In this document: positions 8,316-17,240 of the stretch, piece after piece
Layout: every line of letters begins with the position of its first letter
Numbering within the stretch: the first letter of the stretch is position 1
Origin: Rhodospirillales bacterium URHD0017
GTDB taxonomy: Bacteria > Pseudomonadota > Alphaproteobacteria > Reyranellales > Reyranellaceae
Length of the DNA stretch: 64,000 nt
Assembly (NCBI GenBank): GCA_900110395.1
Contig: FODP01000024.1
Span: 1 to 64,000 of the forward strand
Direction of reading: 5' to 3'
The notes under the pieces: generated by a model
Seen by the model: only the letters and a program-made list of their open reading frames with translations
Database searches by the model: none
What the model was told of the DNA's origin: nothing
Translations under genes and position numbers: made by a program

Positions 8316-9071
8316 TCAGCCTCCCGGGGGCAGGTGCCAGCGCGCCAGGATGTCGGCGATGGCTGCGCGGTTGCGCGTGAGTGCGCTGTCGAGGGCCTGC
8401 AGCAGGGCCTCGTTTCCCTTACGCACCCCGATCGCTATCTCGAAGGCTACAGGCTCAGGCCCATCGGATGCGATCTCGGCCACGCTGAGAGGATGGCGCG
8501 CCTGGGCTGCCTCCCAACCGCCAAAAGGGCCCCAGACGAAGGCGACATCGATGGCGCCGGCGTCGACGTCCTGGACGACCCTGCGTGGTTCGAACAGGGA
8601 ATAGGTGCGGACATTGTCGATGACGCCGTGCCGCGCCAGGGCAAGCGCAGGCGGGGTACCGCGGCCGGCGACGCCGATCGCAAGAGCGCGCAGCCTTGTG
8701 TCGTCGAACGACGCGACCAGAGCCTCCTGCCGGCGAGATACCGCGACATAGCTTGACCGGTACCATGGGCGCGTCGTGGCCAGGCGGTCGAAGCCGGCCG
8801 GAACGCCCATCAGGGCGTCACAAACGCCGGCATTGATGGTGGTGCGCAGGAAGTCGTGCGTGCGTTGCGCGACATAGACGACTTGCAGCGGGCGGCCAAG
8901 ATCGGCCGCCAGCAAGCTTGCCGTTTCGAGCTCAAAGCCGCGGTCGCGATGGTCGCTGAAGGGCAGGTTGTCGGGTTCGGCGCATACTCGCAGTGGTTCT
9001 GCCGCAGCACCCTCCGCCGCGACGACGAGGGCGAGGGCGAGGGCGAGGCTAACGCGGCAAAGCGAAGACAT
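8316..9071 (-). CDS. MxaJ/XoxJ-like periplasmic protein associated with quinoprotein dehydrogenase
   Basis: The 251-residue protein carries a signal peptide (cleavage near AAA-EPLRV) followed by a type II solute-binding fold: LRVCAEPDNLPFSD, GFELETASLLAADLG, DALMGVPAG and the internal ATTRPWYRSSYVAVSR. These are features of the substrate-binding-like proteins found beside methanol/alcohol quinoprotein dehydrogenases. Their job is thought to be activation or maturation of the dehydrogenase rather than transport. The gene overlaps the end of the dehydrogenase gene by 23 bases, so it is translationally coupled to it. Confidence 0.82.
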   Translation of the reverse strand: MSSLCRVSLALALALVVAAEGAAAEPLRVCAEPDNLPFSDHRDRGFELETASLLAADLGRPLQVVYVAQRTHDFLRTTINAGVCDALMGVPAGFDRLATTRPWYRSSYVAVSRRQEALVASFDDTRLRALAIGVAGRGTPPALALARHGVIDNVRTYSLFEPRRVVQDVDAGAIDVAFVWGPFGGWEAAQARHPLSVAEIASDGPEPVAFEIAIGVRKGNEALLQALDSALTRNRAAIADILARWHLPPGG

Positions 9072-10869
9072 AGAGCATGCCCCCCTTCCGCGTCAGCGCC
9101 TTCAGATCGCCGGTCATGTTGGCGAAGCCCTTTTGGGCGGTCGGATCGCGGGCATCGAGGTCCTTGCTGACCATCGAGCCGATCCAGCCGCCGATGCCGG
9201 ACAGGATGGCGACGTACTGCCGTCCGTCGGGACCGCGAAAGGTGGTGGGCTGGCCGATGATCCCCGAGCCCGTCTGGAAGCGCCAGAGCACCTGGCCGGT
9301 ATCTACATCGACCGCCTTGAACCAACCCTCGACGTCGCCGTAGAAAGCCAAGCCGCCGGCCGTCGCCACCACGCCGCCCCACACCGGCCACCGCTCTTTG
9401 ATCTCCCATACCTTCTTGCGCTGCACCGGATCCCAGGCGAACAGGCCGCCGCCATGGCCACCGGGCCCGCGATAAAACTTCGTATCGACGCCGATGTAAG
9501 GCGTGCCGGCGATGTAGTTCACCTCCGTCGGCTGCCAGTCCATGCAGAGGTTGTTGAACGGGATGTACATGTGTCCCGTCACCTTGCTAAAGGCCGAGGG
9601 CGACCAGTCCTTGGCGCCCGGCGCGACGGGGCAGACGTTGCGCGTCACCTTGCCGGTGGTCGGTATCTTCTCCTCCGCATGCGCCAGCCGCCCGGTCTTG
9701 AGGTCGACACCGTGCGAGGCGTTGATGAAGACGAAGGGGTCGGCCGCGAGCACCTCGCCTGAGGTGCGATCGATGACGTAGATGTAGCCATTACGCTCCG
9801 GGCGGACGACGACCTTTCGCATCGCGCCGTTCCACGGCAGATCCATCACGATGTTCTCGTTGATGCCGGAATGATCCCACAGGTCGTGGGGACTGAACTG
9901 GTAGAACCAGCGCGCGCGGCCGGTCTCGGGCTCGCGCGCGAACAGGCCATTCGTCCAGTGGTTGTCGCCCGGCCGTATCTCGTGGTTCCACGGGCTTGGA
10001 TTGGAGGTGCCGTGGAAGACGAGGTTCTGCTCGGGGTCGTAGGACATCCAGCCCCACATTGTTCCGCCACCCGTCTTCCATGCATCGACCGGCCACTGCG
10101 TGACGCCGAGGTCCTTGCCCTTGTACTGGTCGTAGAACGGCTTGAAGGTGGCTGGATCGATCAGCACGTCGCTGTCCGGCCCAGTGGCATAGGCACGCCA
10201 GGCAATGCTGCCGTCCTTGGCGTTGAGTGCCGTCACCCAACCGCGCGCACCGAACTCCGCGCCAGAGTTGCCGACCAGGACTTTGTCCTTCACCACGAAG
10301 GGCGCCATGGTCATGGTCTCGCCCTTGTTGAAATCGCCCAGCACCGTTCGCCATTTCAGCGCGCCGGTCTCGGCGTCGAGGGCAATCGTGTTGTTGTCGA
10401 TGGAATTGTAGTAGACGGTGCCGTCGGCGTAGGTCGGACCGCGATTGACGGCCTCGCAGCATGCCGCACCTTGGGCTGAGGCGTTGGGGTTAGGCTCGAA
10501 TTTCCACTTCACCGCTCCGCCGGGCGCCGCGAGATCGACGGCGTAGAGGATGTTGGGATAGGGCGTCACGAAGTAGAGTGTGCTGCCGATCACCAGAGGC
10601 GATGATTCATTGCCGCTGGTCGTGCCGGTCGACAGGGCGATGGCGACCTGCAGTTGGCCGACATTGCCTTTGTTGATCTGGTCCAGCCCGCTGAAACGGC
10701 TGTTGGCGTGATCCTTCGTGGGCATCGTCCATTGGCCGTCCTCGGCCGGCGATGCTACCTCGGGAATCTTGGCGATCTGGCTGGATACCTGTCCAGCCAG
10801 CGAGACCAACGCGGCGAACAGGAAAGTGCCCTTAATCAGCCGGGACATGCGGTGTGAGCTTCGCGCCAT
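9049..10869 (-). CDS. PQQ-dependent methanol/ethanol-type alcohol dehydrogenase (quinoprotein)
   Basis: The roughly 606-residue protein has a signal peptide (LIKGTFLFAALVSLAGQVSS) and an eight-bladed propeller. Family marks are the vicinal Cys137-Cys138 disulfide (GAACCEAVNRG), metal-binding Glu205 (SGAEFG) and Asn290 (SNPSPWN), and the catalytic Asp332 in LWDHSGINE. Two residues on, position 334 is Ser, not the Asp that lanthanide-using XoxF/PedH enzymes carry, so a calcium enzyme is predicted. It oxidises primary alcohols in the periplasm and passes electrons to cytochrome c. ATG 10869 is preferred over an upstream TTG (10902); ATG 10848 is also possible. Confidence 0.9.
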   Translation of the reverse strand: MARSSHRMSRLIKGTFLFAALVSLAGQVSSQIAKIPEVASPAEDGQWTMPTKDHANSRFSGLDQINKGNVGQLQVAIALSTGTTSGNESSPLVIGSTLYFVTPYPNILYAVDLAAPGGAVKWKFEPNPNASAQGAACCEAVNRGPTYADGTVYYNSIDNNTIALDAETGALKWRTVLGDFNKGETMTMAPFVVKDKVLVGNSGAEFGARGWVTALNAKDGSIAWRAYATGPDSDVLIDPATFKPFYDQYKGKDLGVTQWPVDAWKTGGGTMWGWMSYDPEQNLVFHGTSNPSPWNHEIRPGDNHWTNGLFAREPETGRARWFYQFSPHDLWDHSGINENIVMDLPWNGAMRKVVVRPERNGYIYVIDRTSGEVLAADPFVFINASHGVDLKTGRLAHAEEKIPTTGKVTRNVCPVAPGAKDWSPSAFSKVTGHMYIPFNNLCMDWQPTEVNYIAGTPYIGVDTKFYRGPGGHGGGLFAWDPVQRKKVWEIKERWPVWGGVVATAGGLAFYGDVEGWFKAVDVDTGQVLWRFQTGSGIIGQPTTFRGPDGRQYVAILSGIGGWIGSMVSKDLDARDPTAQKGFANMTGDLKALTRKGGMLYVFALPR

Positions 10870-10912
10870 GATGCAACCGAGTGAATGCCGTGTTGCCGAC
10901 AAGAGTTGCTAC

Positions 10913-10932
10913 AGTCGATCGATAGTCGATCG
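10913..10932. promoter_or_regulatory. Tandem 9-bp direct repeat upstream of the PQQ dehydrogenase
   Basis: AGTCGATCG occurs at 10913-10921 and again at 10924-10932, an 11-base period, which places both copies on the same face of the helix. It lies about 45 bases before the chosen start of the dehydrogenase gene, where a regulator-binding site would be expected. No regulator is identified; this is a candidate only. Confidence 0.35.
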
Positions 10933-11056
10933 TACGTTTTCAGACGATAGGCTGGTCAGCGCGCGATCACGACACCCTCGTTGTCGCTCAGGGCAATCGC
11001 ATTCATTATCGGCTCGCCGATCTCCGTGGCTCGGCCCAGCAGGCTTCCGCTCCCGG

Positions 11057-11341
11057 CTAATCCTTTTCCACTGGCACTTGGGGCTGCGCCGGCGAGTCAG
11101 CCGATTGTTGCTGCTGCACCTGCTGCTGCACCTGACGATGGGGCGCCATAATGGGCGAAGACGAGTTCGGAACAGTCGACCGCTCAAGCGTCTCTGCTTC
11201 CTTGTCCAGCTCGTCTGCGAATTGCGTTAGCCGACGTTTGTCAGCCTCCGCCAACAGCGTAAGTGCCAACCGCCTCGCGCGGCGCGCAACGTCTCTCTTC
11301 TCTCGTGCCAGCGCGTCCTTGTCGATGGGCTGCTGCGCCAT
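11057..11341 (-). CDS. Hypothetical 94-residue charged, helical protein
   Basis: The first 60 residues are rich in Arg, Lys, Glu and Ala (DALAREKRDVARRARRLAL) and should form an amphipathic or coiled-coil helix. The tail is rich in Gln and Pro (QVQQQVQQQQ). No signal peptide or membrane segment is visible. Codon use looks coding, but there is no clear ribosome-binding site. I do not recognise a family and do not assign a function. Confidence 0.45.
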   Translation of the reverse strand: MAQQPIDKDALAREKRDVARRARRLALTLLAEADKRRLTQFADELDKEAETLERSTVPNSSSPIMAPHRQVQQQVQQQQSADSPAQPQVPVEKD

Positions 11342-12060
11342 GGTCGGTCACGTCGCCCCTGTATGCCCAGCAATGCCAACCATGGGTGCCTAGTAATGCC
11401 AACCAAGCCTTGAAGTTGCCAGGCTCGAACGCGTGGTCGAAACGTGTTGCCTCCGAGCCACAGCGAGGCGGCCCGAACTCCGAGTGCGGTCACTTTGCAT
11501 GCGCTGCTGCGCGGTGCGGTGGCGCACCTTGCTAGCACGTGCATGCACGAGACCGGCTCCGCCGTGTGGCGTTACCATCACACATGACCGAAGCCTGGCG
11601 AATAAGCCCTACACCTTCCGTGCCCTACGCAAGCCATTTGGCGCAATGTGGGTGCGCTGTGACGCCTGACGGCGGTTATATACCCCGCTGGGCATCGGTG
11701 GCCTTCAAAATGTCGACTATAGCCGGCATGCAGTACTATCGCCTCGACGCAATCGAGCGGCCTGAACGCCACCCCACAGCTATCGATCGCCTGATCGGTC
11801 GCCGCGAGCAGCCGGCGGTCGGCGAGCTACCCGGCCGCAAAGTTGATGGTCGATGACTGGATGCCACGAAGGCACGGGCGGCCTCAGTTCGATGGGCCCA
11901 GCCGCCTCGCGCCGTACCCAGACATCCACGGGAGCCTACCGCATACCAAGGCTCCCTCGGCAAGTTTCAGTCCCGTGGCGAATCGGTGATTGACGCAGAA
12001 TTGGAGGCTTGTCGGGCTTGCGTCGAGTGCCTAGGTCGCGGGAACTATAGAGGAGGTGTC
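11342..12060. other. Long intergenic stretch without a supported gene
   Basis: Only short overlapping frames with unnatural composition are present. I see no conserved protein motif, tRNA or clear terminator. The last 20 bases hold the strong ribosome-binding site of the next gene. Confidence 0.5.
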
Positions 12061-12312
12061 ATGAGGGGATTGCTCGCACCGCTCAGCCCGCACGAGGAGA
12101 TTGCATTGCGCAAGATTGGCTTTACCAGTGGTGAGCCACTGGAGCCGGAACGTGTCCGCCGCCTGCTGCAGCTCGAGCTGATCGACTGGGATGGATTGCG
12201 CTGGGTCTTAACGGAACCTGGTCGGCGCCGGTGCGACAGCTTGGTTTCCGATTCTGATGCGGGCTCGGTGGAAGCTCGGCTCGCGACAGCATTTGGGCGC
12301 ATGTCGACCTGA
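12061..12312 (+). CDS. Small hypothetical protein, winged-helix-like
   Basis: The start at 12061 is chosen because AGAGGAGG lies seven bases before the ATG, although the frame is open upstream. The 83-residue product contains LSPHEEIALRKI, RVRRLLQLELIDWD and GLRWVLTEPGRRRCDSL. This succession of helices and a beta wing ending in a L-T-x-x-G-R-R pattern is reminiscent of small winged-helix proteins. No specific family or target is recognised. Confidence 0.55.
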   Translation: MRGLLAPLSPHEEIALRKIGFTSGEPLEPERVRRLLQLELIDWDGLRWVLTEPGRRRCDSLVSDSDAGSVEARLATAFGRMST

Positions 12313-12757
12313 TTCCCAAGGCCAGCTCTTTTGCGTCGCCCCATGAGGTCAACCGGACCATCGTAGTGGATGGCGTTCTCGGGCATGTCGTCCTCGCCAG
12401 CGGGTTGCAGAGCCATGGCGAGGCCACCCACTGCGTTGATGCTTGCAAGACCTCGCGAACCGTCGTCCAGGGGAGTGTGGTCGGCGATCGACTTGAACAG
12501 CAGGTCGAAGGTGCGGTTGCGATACAGCGAGATGGCCCGCTTTCGAGGCGCCACCCAGCGCACGGCCGCCCTTCGTGCGCCAGAGGAACCTCCACACTCA
12601 GGACGCTGACGCCTGTCTCCTGTCTGCTGGGATTTGCATCTCATTGAAAGTCCAGCAATAGACAAAAGTACAGTCTCGTCCTCGAGCGCGAACATTTGGT
12701 TCACCATCCGCTTAGTTTTGTTGCTCGCGGTGTGCGCTCATACCGGGTCTTCGTCTT
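12313..12757. other. Intergenic stretch with one weak minus-strand frame
   Basis: A minus-strand frame is open here (to about 12707) and contains LYRNRTFDLLFKSIADHTPLD, but it continues antisense across the well-supported gene at 12061 and lacks a good start. I cannot decide whether it is a decayed gene. Nothing else is seen. Confidence 0.35.
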
Positions 12758-13012
12758 CTAGCTCTCGCTCGAGCCCACGTCTACGTTGTAGATCGCAGCG
12801 CTCAGCATGTCGTCCACATAGCCCTCAACAGCATAGGCAATGTCCGTGGGCGGGATGCCATGCAAGGCGGCGAGCGCGTCGAGCGCGTCGCGGATAATTG
12901 CTTTTGTAGGAACAAGGTCCTGCCGTAACGCGTCGAGACGACCACGCGGATCGCTACGGCGGCTTTCTAACCGAGCCCAACGTGCCGGCAACGGAAGCTG
13001 GATAACCATCAT
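12758..13012 (-). CDS. Small hypothetical protein
   Basis: An 84-residue product starting MMVIQLPLPARW and containing LVPTKAIIRDALDALAALHG, then PPTDIAYAVEGYVDDML and an acidic end. The second half looks like a well-formed helical domain with good codon use. It overlaps the tail of the Ku remnant, so it may itself be part of a rearranged or decayed segment. No family is recognised. Confidence 0.4.
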   Translation of the reverse strand: MMVIQLPLPARWARLESRRSDPRGRLDALRQDLVPTKAIIRDALDALAALHGIPPTDIAYAVEGYVDDMLSAAIYNVDVGSSES

Positions 13013-13370
13013 GCCACCCGCTGCGCGGTCGCGCCCTTGGCTTCGCAGGTTTGTTCCGGTTTGCTGCAGATGGCCGCTTCTGCAGCGGCGCCCCGCCGGC
13101 GTCGCCCAGGCTGCGCCGCAACGCGTCCATAAGGTTGACCACGTTGGTCTCCGGAACCTCATCGGCCGCGACGACCACCGGCATGCCCTCGCGCTTGCGC
13201 GCGATGACCTCGCGCAGTGCCTGCTCGTAGCGGTCGACGAACCGCGTGGGGTCGAAGTCACCGCGCAGGCATGGCCATGCTTGCGGCGGGTCTGGCGCCT
13301 CGCCGCGGGCGGCTTCGAGCCGACCCTGGATCAACTCCTGCAACTCGGTTGCCTGCGCGATCGCAGTCAA
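12954..13370 (-). pseudogene. C-terminal remnant of a Ku DNA end-binding protein
   Basis: The frame encodes DFDPTRFVDRYEQALREVIA, then RKREGMPV and ETNVVNLMDALRRSLG, followed by a basic tail (KPAKPRARPR). This matches the C-terminal arm of bacterial Ku, in which a helix, a linker and the V-V-[ND]-L-M-x-A-L-[KR]-x-S segment precede a Lys/Arg-rich extension that recruits LigD. The beta-barrel core that should lie upstream is absent: the sequence upstream is in different frames and unlike Ku. I therefore read it as a truncated remnant and not a working gene. Confidence 0.6.
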
Positions 13371-13921
13371 GCGCGGTCTGCATCCGGCCGGATGCAGTAG
13401 ACATAGGCGTGCGGCGAGTCGCAGGCGTCCACCAACTCGAGCGTGATCTGCTTCTCGGCGAATACGATGCGGCGGAACTGGCTGAGGGTGATCGCATCCT
13501 GAACGCAGGTCCGCGCCAATCTGCGCCAGGACCGCAGACAGCTCGGGATAGTCGGCGCCGAGAGGTTGACTGCGGGTCGCCAGCTCTATTGGTTCCCGTG
13601 ATGGTCGAAGGAGATCGCGAGCAGTTCGCGCCCGCTCATGCCGCGGTCCACGACTTCGCGTTCCAGGCCGGTCAGCGTGCCGGCGAGCTCAAGCGCCGCA
13701 GGTGTTGCCGGAGGGTTTGGCAGATCAAAACCGATCGATCTCATGCTGAGACAATGACGCCAAGGGTGTTTCTGTTGCCGACGACCGGGGGAGTGCGGGT
13801 AGGCGGTGACGTTTTGTCCGCATGGGGACGAGCCGCGATGCAGTTGTGCTTGCCGCCTGCGTTTGTCGGCGTGGTGTGGTAGCCGACAGCGCTCTGTTGC
13901 GCGACCTGTGCCAGATCCCCA
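13371..13921. other. Decayed coding sequence, minus strand
   Basis: Protein-like fragments lie in different frames. Around 13385-13500 the minus strand reads ITLSQFRRIVFAEKQITLEL followed by VDACDSPHAYVY. At 13586-13744 a 52-codon frame starts MRSIGFDLPNPP and ends RELLAISFDHHGNQ, with no ribosome-binding site. The pieces do not join into one open frame, and no family is recognised. This fits a degenerating region next to the Ku remnant. Confidence 0.4.
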
Positions 13922-14773
13922 TCAGAGGAATGGCTTGCCGCCCGTGACCGCGATAGTGGCGCCGGAAACGTAGCTCGACATCGGGTCGGCCAGCATTACG
14001 TAGGACGTTGCCAATTCGGCCGGCTGGGCAGGACGCTTCATCGGTACGTTGGTGCCGAACTTCGCCACCGTCTCCGCCGGCATGGTCGACGGAATCAGTG
14101 GTGTCCAGACCGGTCCTGGCGCGACGGTGTTCGCGCGGATGCCTTTTTCGGCCAGCATCTGGGCAAGCCCGGCGGTGAAATTCTGGATCGCGCCCTTGGT
14201 CGTGGCATAGGGCAACAGCGTCGGATTGGGGACATCGGCGTTGATGGACGCCGTGTTGATGATGGCTGACCCCCGCTTCATGTGAGGGAGTGCCGCTTTG
14301 GTCAGGTAGAACATGGCATGGATATTGACCCTGAAGGTCAGCTCCCATTCCTCGTCGCTGATTTCCTCGATCTCCTTGAACGTGGCCTGGTGCGCCGCAT
14401 TGTTGACCACGATGTCGATGCCACCGAGCTCAGCGACCGCGTCGTCGGCGATCTTGCGGCAATGCGCGGCCTCCTGGATGTCGCCCGCGATCAGCAGGCA
14501 TTTGCGGCCGGCTTGCTCGACCCAGCGCGCCGTCTCCTTGGCATCATCATGCTCGCAAAGATAGGCGATCACGAGATCGGCGCCTTCGCGGGCGAAGGCT
14601 ATGGCAACCGCGCGACCGATGCCGCTGTCGCCACCCGTGATGATCGCCCGCTTCCCGGTTAGGCGGCCCGAGCCGCGGTACGAGGCCTCGCCATGGTCGG
14701 GCACGGGTTCCATGTCACCCGTGGTGCCCGGCATCTCCTGCTGCTGCTCGGGAAGCGTCTTCTGTTCAGTCAT
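13922..14773 (-). CDS. SDR-family oxidoreductase, YghA/YhxC-like
   Basis: The 283-residue protein has a 40-residue N-terminal extension (MTEQKTLPEQQQEMPGTTGD) typical of stress-linked dehydrogenases of the glucose/ribitol type. The cofactor motif ITGGDSGIGRAVA, the NNAAHQ segment and the catalytic Tyr and Lys in YATTKGAIQ are all present, and the C-terminal SGATIAVTGG is normal. The start at 14773 is supported by CAGGAG five to ten bases upstream. Enzymes of this group act on aldehydes or sugars in stationary phase and are intact in sequence here, unlike several neighbours. Confidence 0.9.
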   Translation of the reverse strand: MTEQKTLPEQQQEMPGTTGDMEPVPDHGEASYRGSGRLTGKRAIITGGDSGIGRAVAIAFAREGADLVIAYLCEHDDAKETARWVEQAGRKCLLIAGDIQEAAHCRKIADDAVAELGGIDIVVNNAAHQATFKEIEEISDEEWELTFRVNIHAMFYLTKAALPHMKRGSAIINTASINADVPNPTLLPYATTKGAIQNFTAGLAQMLAEKGIRANTVAPGPVWTPLIPSTMPAETVAKFGTNVPMKRPAQPAELATSYVMLADPMSSYVSGATIAVTGGKPFL

Positions 14774-15982
14774 AAAAATCTCCTGGATACTCAACGCCGC
14801 GCCGCGCGTGCCATTCTTCGTTAATGCGGTGGTCCAAGCAGAGTTACGCTGCGCCACCAAAAAGGAGCCTGTCTGTTGCTCCGCACTGCTTGCGGCGCTG
14901 AGGAACGACAGCCCGCTTCGTCAACTCTTATCAGTGGTGACTGCAACCGAACTGTAAGGGTGGCTCTTCATGGCCTGCCCTTGCCGTATGCCAGCGGGCC
15001 GCTCGCGAAACACCTCAATGGTCGAACCATCGACATAACGTCGGCGAAACAGCAGGGCTGCTGAAGGTAGCCTCGTCCGGTGTGACAATGGCGATTGGTC
15101 CGGTGATGCTTTCCTGCTCTCGTTGGCGCACGAGGTTGGCAACGTGCATTCCTCGCTGAACGTTGGCGATGAACTTTAGCGCTCGCAACGGTGACGACCG
15201 CCAGCCTCATGAGATCGGGGGCTTCTGTCATGTCGGGGCAATGCGGGAGCGCATCGTACAGTTGCGCCGGAAGGCAGAAAGTGCCGCTCTACATTACGGC
15301 GCGCAAACGGTGCCTGCTGATCGGCCAGCTTCACCTCGGGCAGCGACCGGTCCTGTTCTTTCAAGGGCGCCGCTTCGACAAAGGAAACCGGGTCACTGCC
15401 CGGGAAGCTCGCCTTCAACGCTTCGTCGAGCTGTGCTTGGCATCGCGTGGCTGGGTGTCGCCGCGGCCGCTGTCCGGCGCGCGGTAGGCCGTGCGCCGCG
15501 CCGCAAGATACTCCTGCTCGATCAGCTTCAGGTCGGCTTTCTCTCGCTCGCTGGACCCGGCGCTGCGGCCGCTTCCCGCGCACTTGCGAGCTTCACCTCA
15601 TACACGCGAGCTCCTTCCGAGCCACGTCACTAAACGACATCGACGCTCCGGCGGCAGACCATTTCCTCTCAACGCAGTTTCCGGAAGACGTTGTAGTCCG
15701 TTCCGGGACAGTCCCTCAGGAGGCAGCAGGTGGCGGGCTTTTTCCATGTGGGCGCACCAAGCGCCGGAAACAAAAATTCGCACCGTCCAGAGCATCGAGG
15801 ACAGTGACGTTGTGTTTCGCGCCGCCCGTGGCGCTGCTTCCCGTAATGATCGGGAGTGCGAGCGATCAGACGTGTTCCCTCACTGGCTTTGCCGGCGAGG
15901 TCGCGGCCGAAGTCTCCCCTGGCATGTCGGAGCGGCGAATGCCGCTCGAGTGAACTCGAACTCTGAAGGACTGACCGCGTGT
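14774..15982. other. 1.2-kb region without an intact gene
   Basis: Open frames here are short, overlap on both strands and have no family motifs, apart from the broken gene listed at 15290-15565. I see no RNA gene. Composition remains GC-rich, so this is probably decayed native sequence and not foreign DNA. Confidence 0.45.
15290..15565 (-). pseudogene. Frameshifted remnant of a small conserved hypothetical gene
   Basis: On the minus strand one frame gives SSEREKADLKLIEQEYLAAR, then RTAYRAPDSGRG and DTQPRDAKHS before a stop. Shifting by one base gives QLDEALKASFPGSDPVSF and EQDRSLPEVKLADQQAP. The L-D-E-A-L-x-x-S-F-P-x-S-D-P-[VI]-S segment is a widespread C-terminal motif of small alphaproteobacterial proteins. 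The two halves read as one protein split by a single-base shift near 15430. The function of the family is unknown. Confidence 0.45.
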
Positions 15983-17107
15983 TCAGGCAACCCGGAGATC
16001 AGGTGACGTGCCGGCGATGGCCCGCGTGGCGCCCGCGGCGATTGCGGCTGCATAGGCATCGCCTTCCTCGACGATGCCGGAGTGCCCGGCCGGCCTGATT
16101 TCCTGCAGGTTGGCGTCGCAAATCATCCGTGCCATGTGATGTGAGGCAGCGGGAACGGTAATCCGGTCTTCCTTGCCCACGAGCGCGGTGGTCGGCACGG
16201 AGATACGTTCCAGCGTCGCGCTTTCATCCCAGTCGAGCGTCGCCAGGATGCCCTTTGCCACCACGGCGGGATGGTCGGTGGCCGTGAAGCGCGCGGCGAA
16301 GTCGAGTTCGCCGCGGGTCACGTCGCGACTGAAGGACATGAGGCGGGTGACGAGATGGCTGCTGCCGTTGAGGTAGCTCTGCCAGTTCATCCACCACACG
16401 ACCGGCCACAGCAGCCGATTAAGATGAAGCAGCGCCTTGGCCACAGGCTTCTGCAGCCACGGAAGGATGCCGCCTCCCGCAGTGGTCCGCAGCGGCGTCG
16501 TGAAGGTGGTGTCGACCAGGATGAGACCCTTGACCTTGTTGCCGAGCAAATCCGGATAGCGGCGGCAGAACGTCAGCATCGTCATGCCACCGATGCTGTG
16601 GCCGACGAGTACGACCGGGCCATCGACGCGCTCGATCACCCGATGCAGGTTTTCCGAAAAGCGCTCGATATCGAATACGCCGTCGCTGAAGGAGGTCGAC
16701 GCCCCTAGCCCCGGCAGGTCCCACAGGACAAGGCGGAAGTCGGCCCGCAGCCGCCGTCGGATGCTGTACCAGGCGCTGGCGTCGAAGCCCCAGCCGTGCG
16801 TCAGCACCAGAACGGGAGCGCCCGCCGGACCTTCGATCTCGACATGAAGGGTGCTGCCCTTGGCGCCGGGCAGCCGTTCGCCGCTGCCGTGCCGCTGCGG
16901 ATTGTCCATTCCTTCGCGATAGAGCAGCAGCACGATGTGCCGGCCGAGGAGGGACCAAAGCAGGGCCACGCCGGCTCCCACGAGCCATCCCGCGGCGATC
17001 AGCTCGCCGGCGTACCAAGCCCACCCGACGTAGAGCGCCCCCAACAGCAGGCCGGCGGAGGCAAGGCCTGCAAGCAGGGCAAGAAGCAGAACCAGCACGA
17101 TGAACAC
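15983..17107 (-). CDS. Membrane-anchored alpha/beta hydrolase
   Basis: Starting at GTG 17107 (GAGGAACGG just upstream) the protein has 374 residues. Two hydrophobic segments (about 1-30 and 36-64) anchor it, and a classic alpha/beta-hydrolase fold follows: oxyanion motif LTHGWGFDASAW at 102-113, nucleophile elbow VGHSIGGM with Ser171, the acid in VGKEDRIT and the catalytic His in PAGHSGIV. The substrate could be an ester or a lactone and cannot be decided. The gene is intact, between a decayed region and a run of small lipoproteins. Confidence 0.85.
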   Translation of the reverse strand: MFIVLVLLLALLAGLASAGLLLGALYVGWAWYAGELIAAGWLVGAGVALLWSLLGRHIVLLLYREGMDNPQRHGSGERLPGAKGSTLHVEIEGPAGAPVLVLTHGWGFDASAWYSIRRRLRADFRLVLWDLPGLGASTSFSDGVFDIERFSENLHRVIERVDGPVVLVGHSIGGMTMLTFCRRYPDLLGNKVKGLILVDTTFTTPLRTTAGGGILPWLQKPVAKALLHLNRLLWPVVWWMNWQSYLNGSSHLVTRLMSFSRDVTRGELDFAARFTATDHPAVVAKGILATLDWDESATLERISVPTTALVGKEDRITVPAASHHMARMICDANLQEIRPAGHSGIVEEGDAYAAAIAAGATRAIAGTSPDLRVA

Positions 17108-17240
17108 GACACACCCGTTCCTCGAGTGAATACAGAGCAAAGGCAGGAATTCTGGTTGCTCGGTGCAGCCGATGTAGGCGGGTTTATGCTTCAGCTGCAC
17201 CGGTTTAAGTGAGGGCGGAAGGCCGTCGTGCTTGTCGCCT

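Noticed and set aside
9049..10869. Labelling the PQQ dehydrogenase as lanthanide-dependent XoxF
   Set aside because: The residue two after the catalytic Asp is Ser, not Asp, so the lanthanide hallmark is missing.
12045..12707. 220-codon minus-strand frame
   Set aside because: It runs antisense through a gene with a strong ribosome-binding site, lacks a good start and shows no family motif; its upstream half remains undecided.
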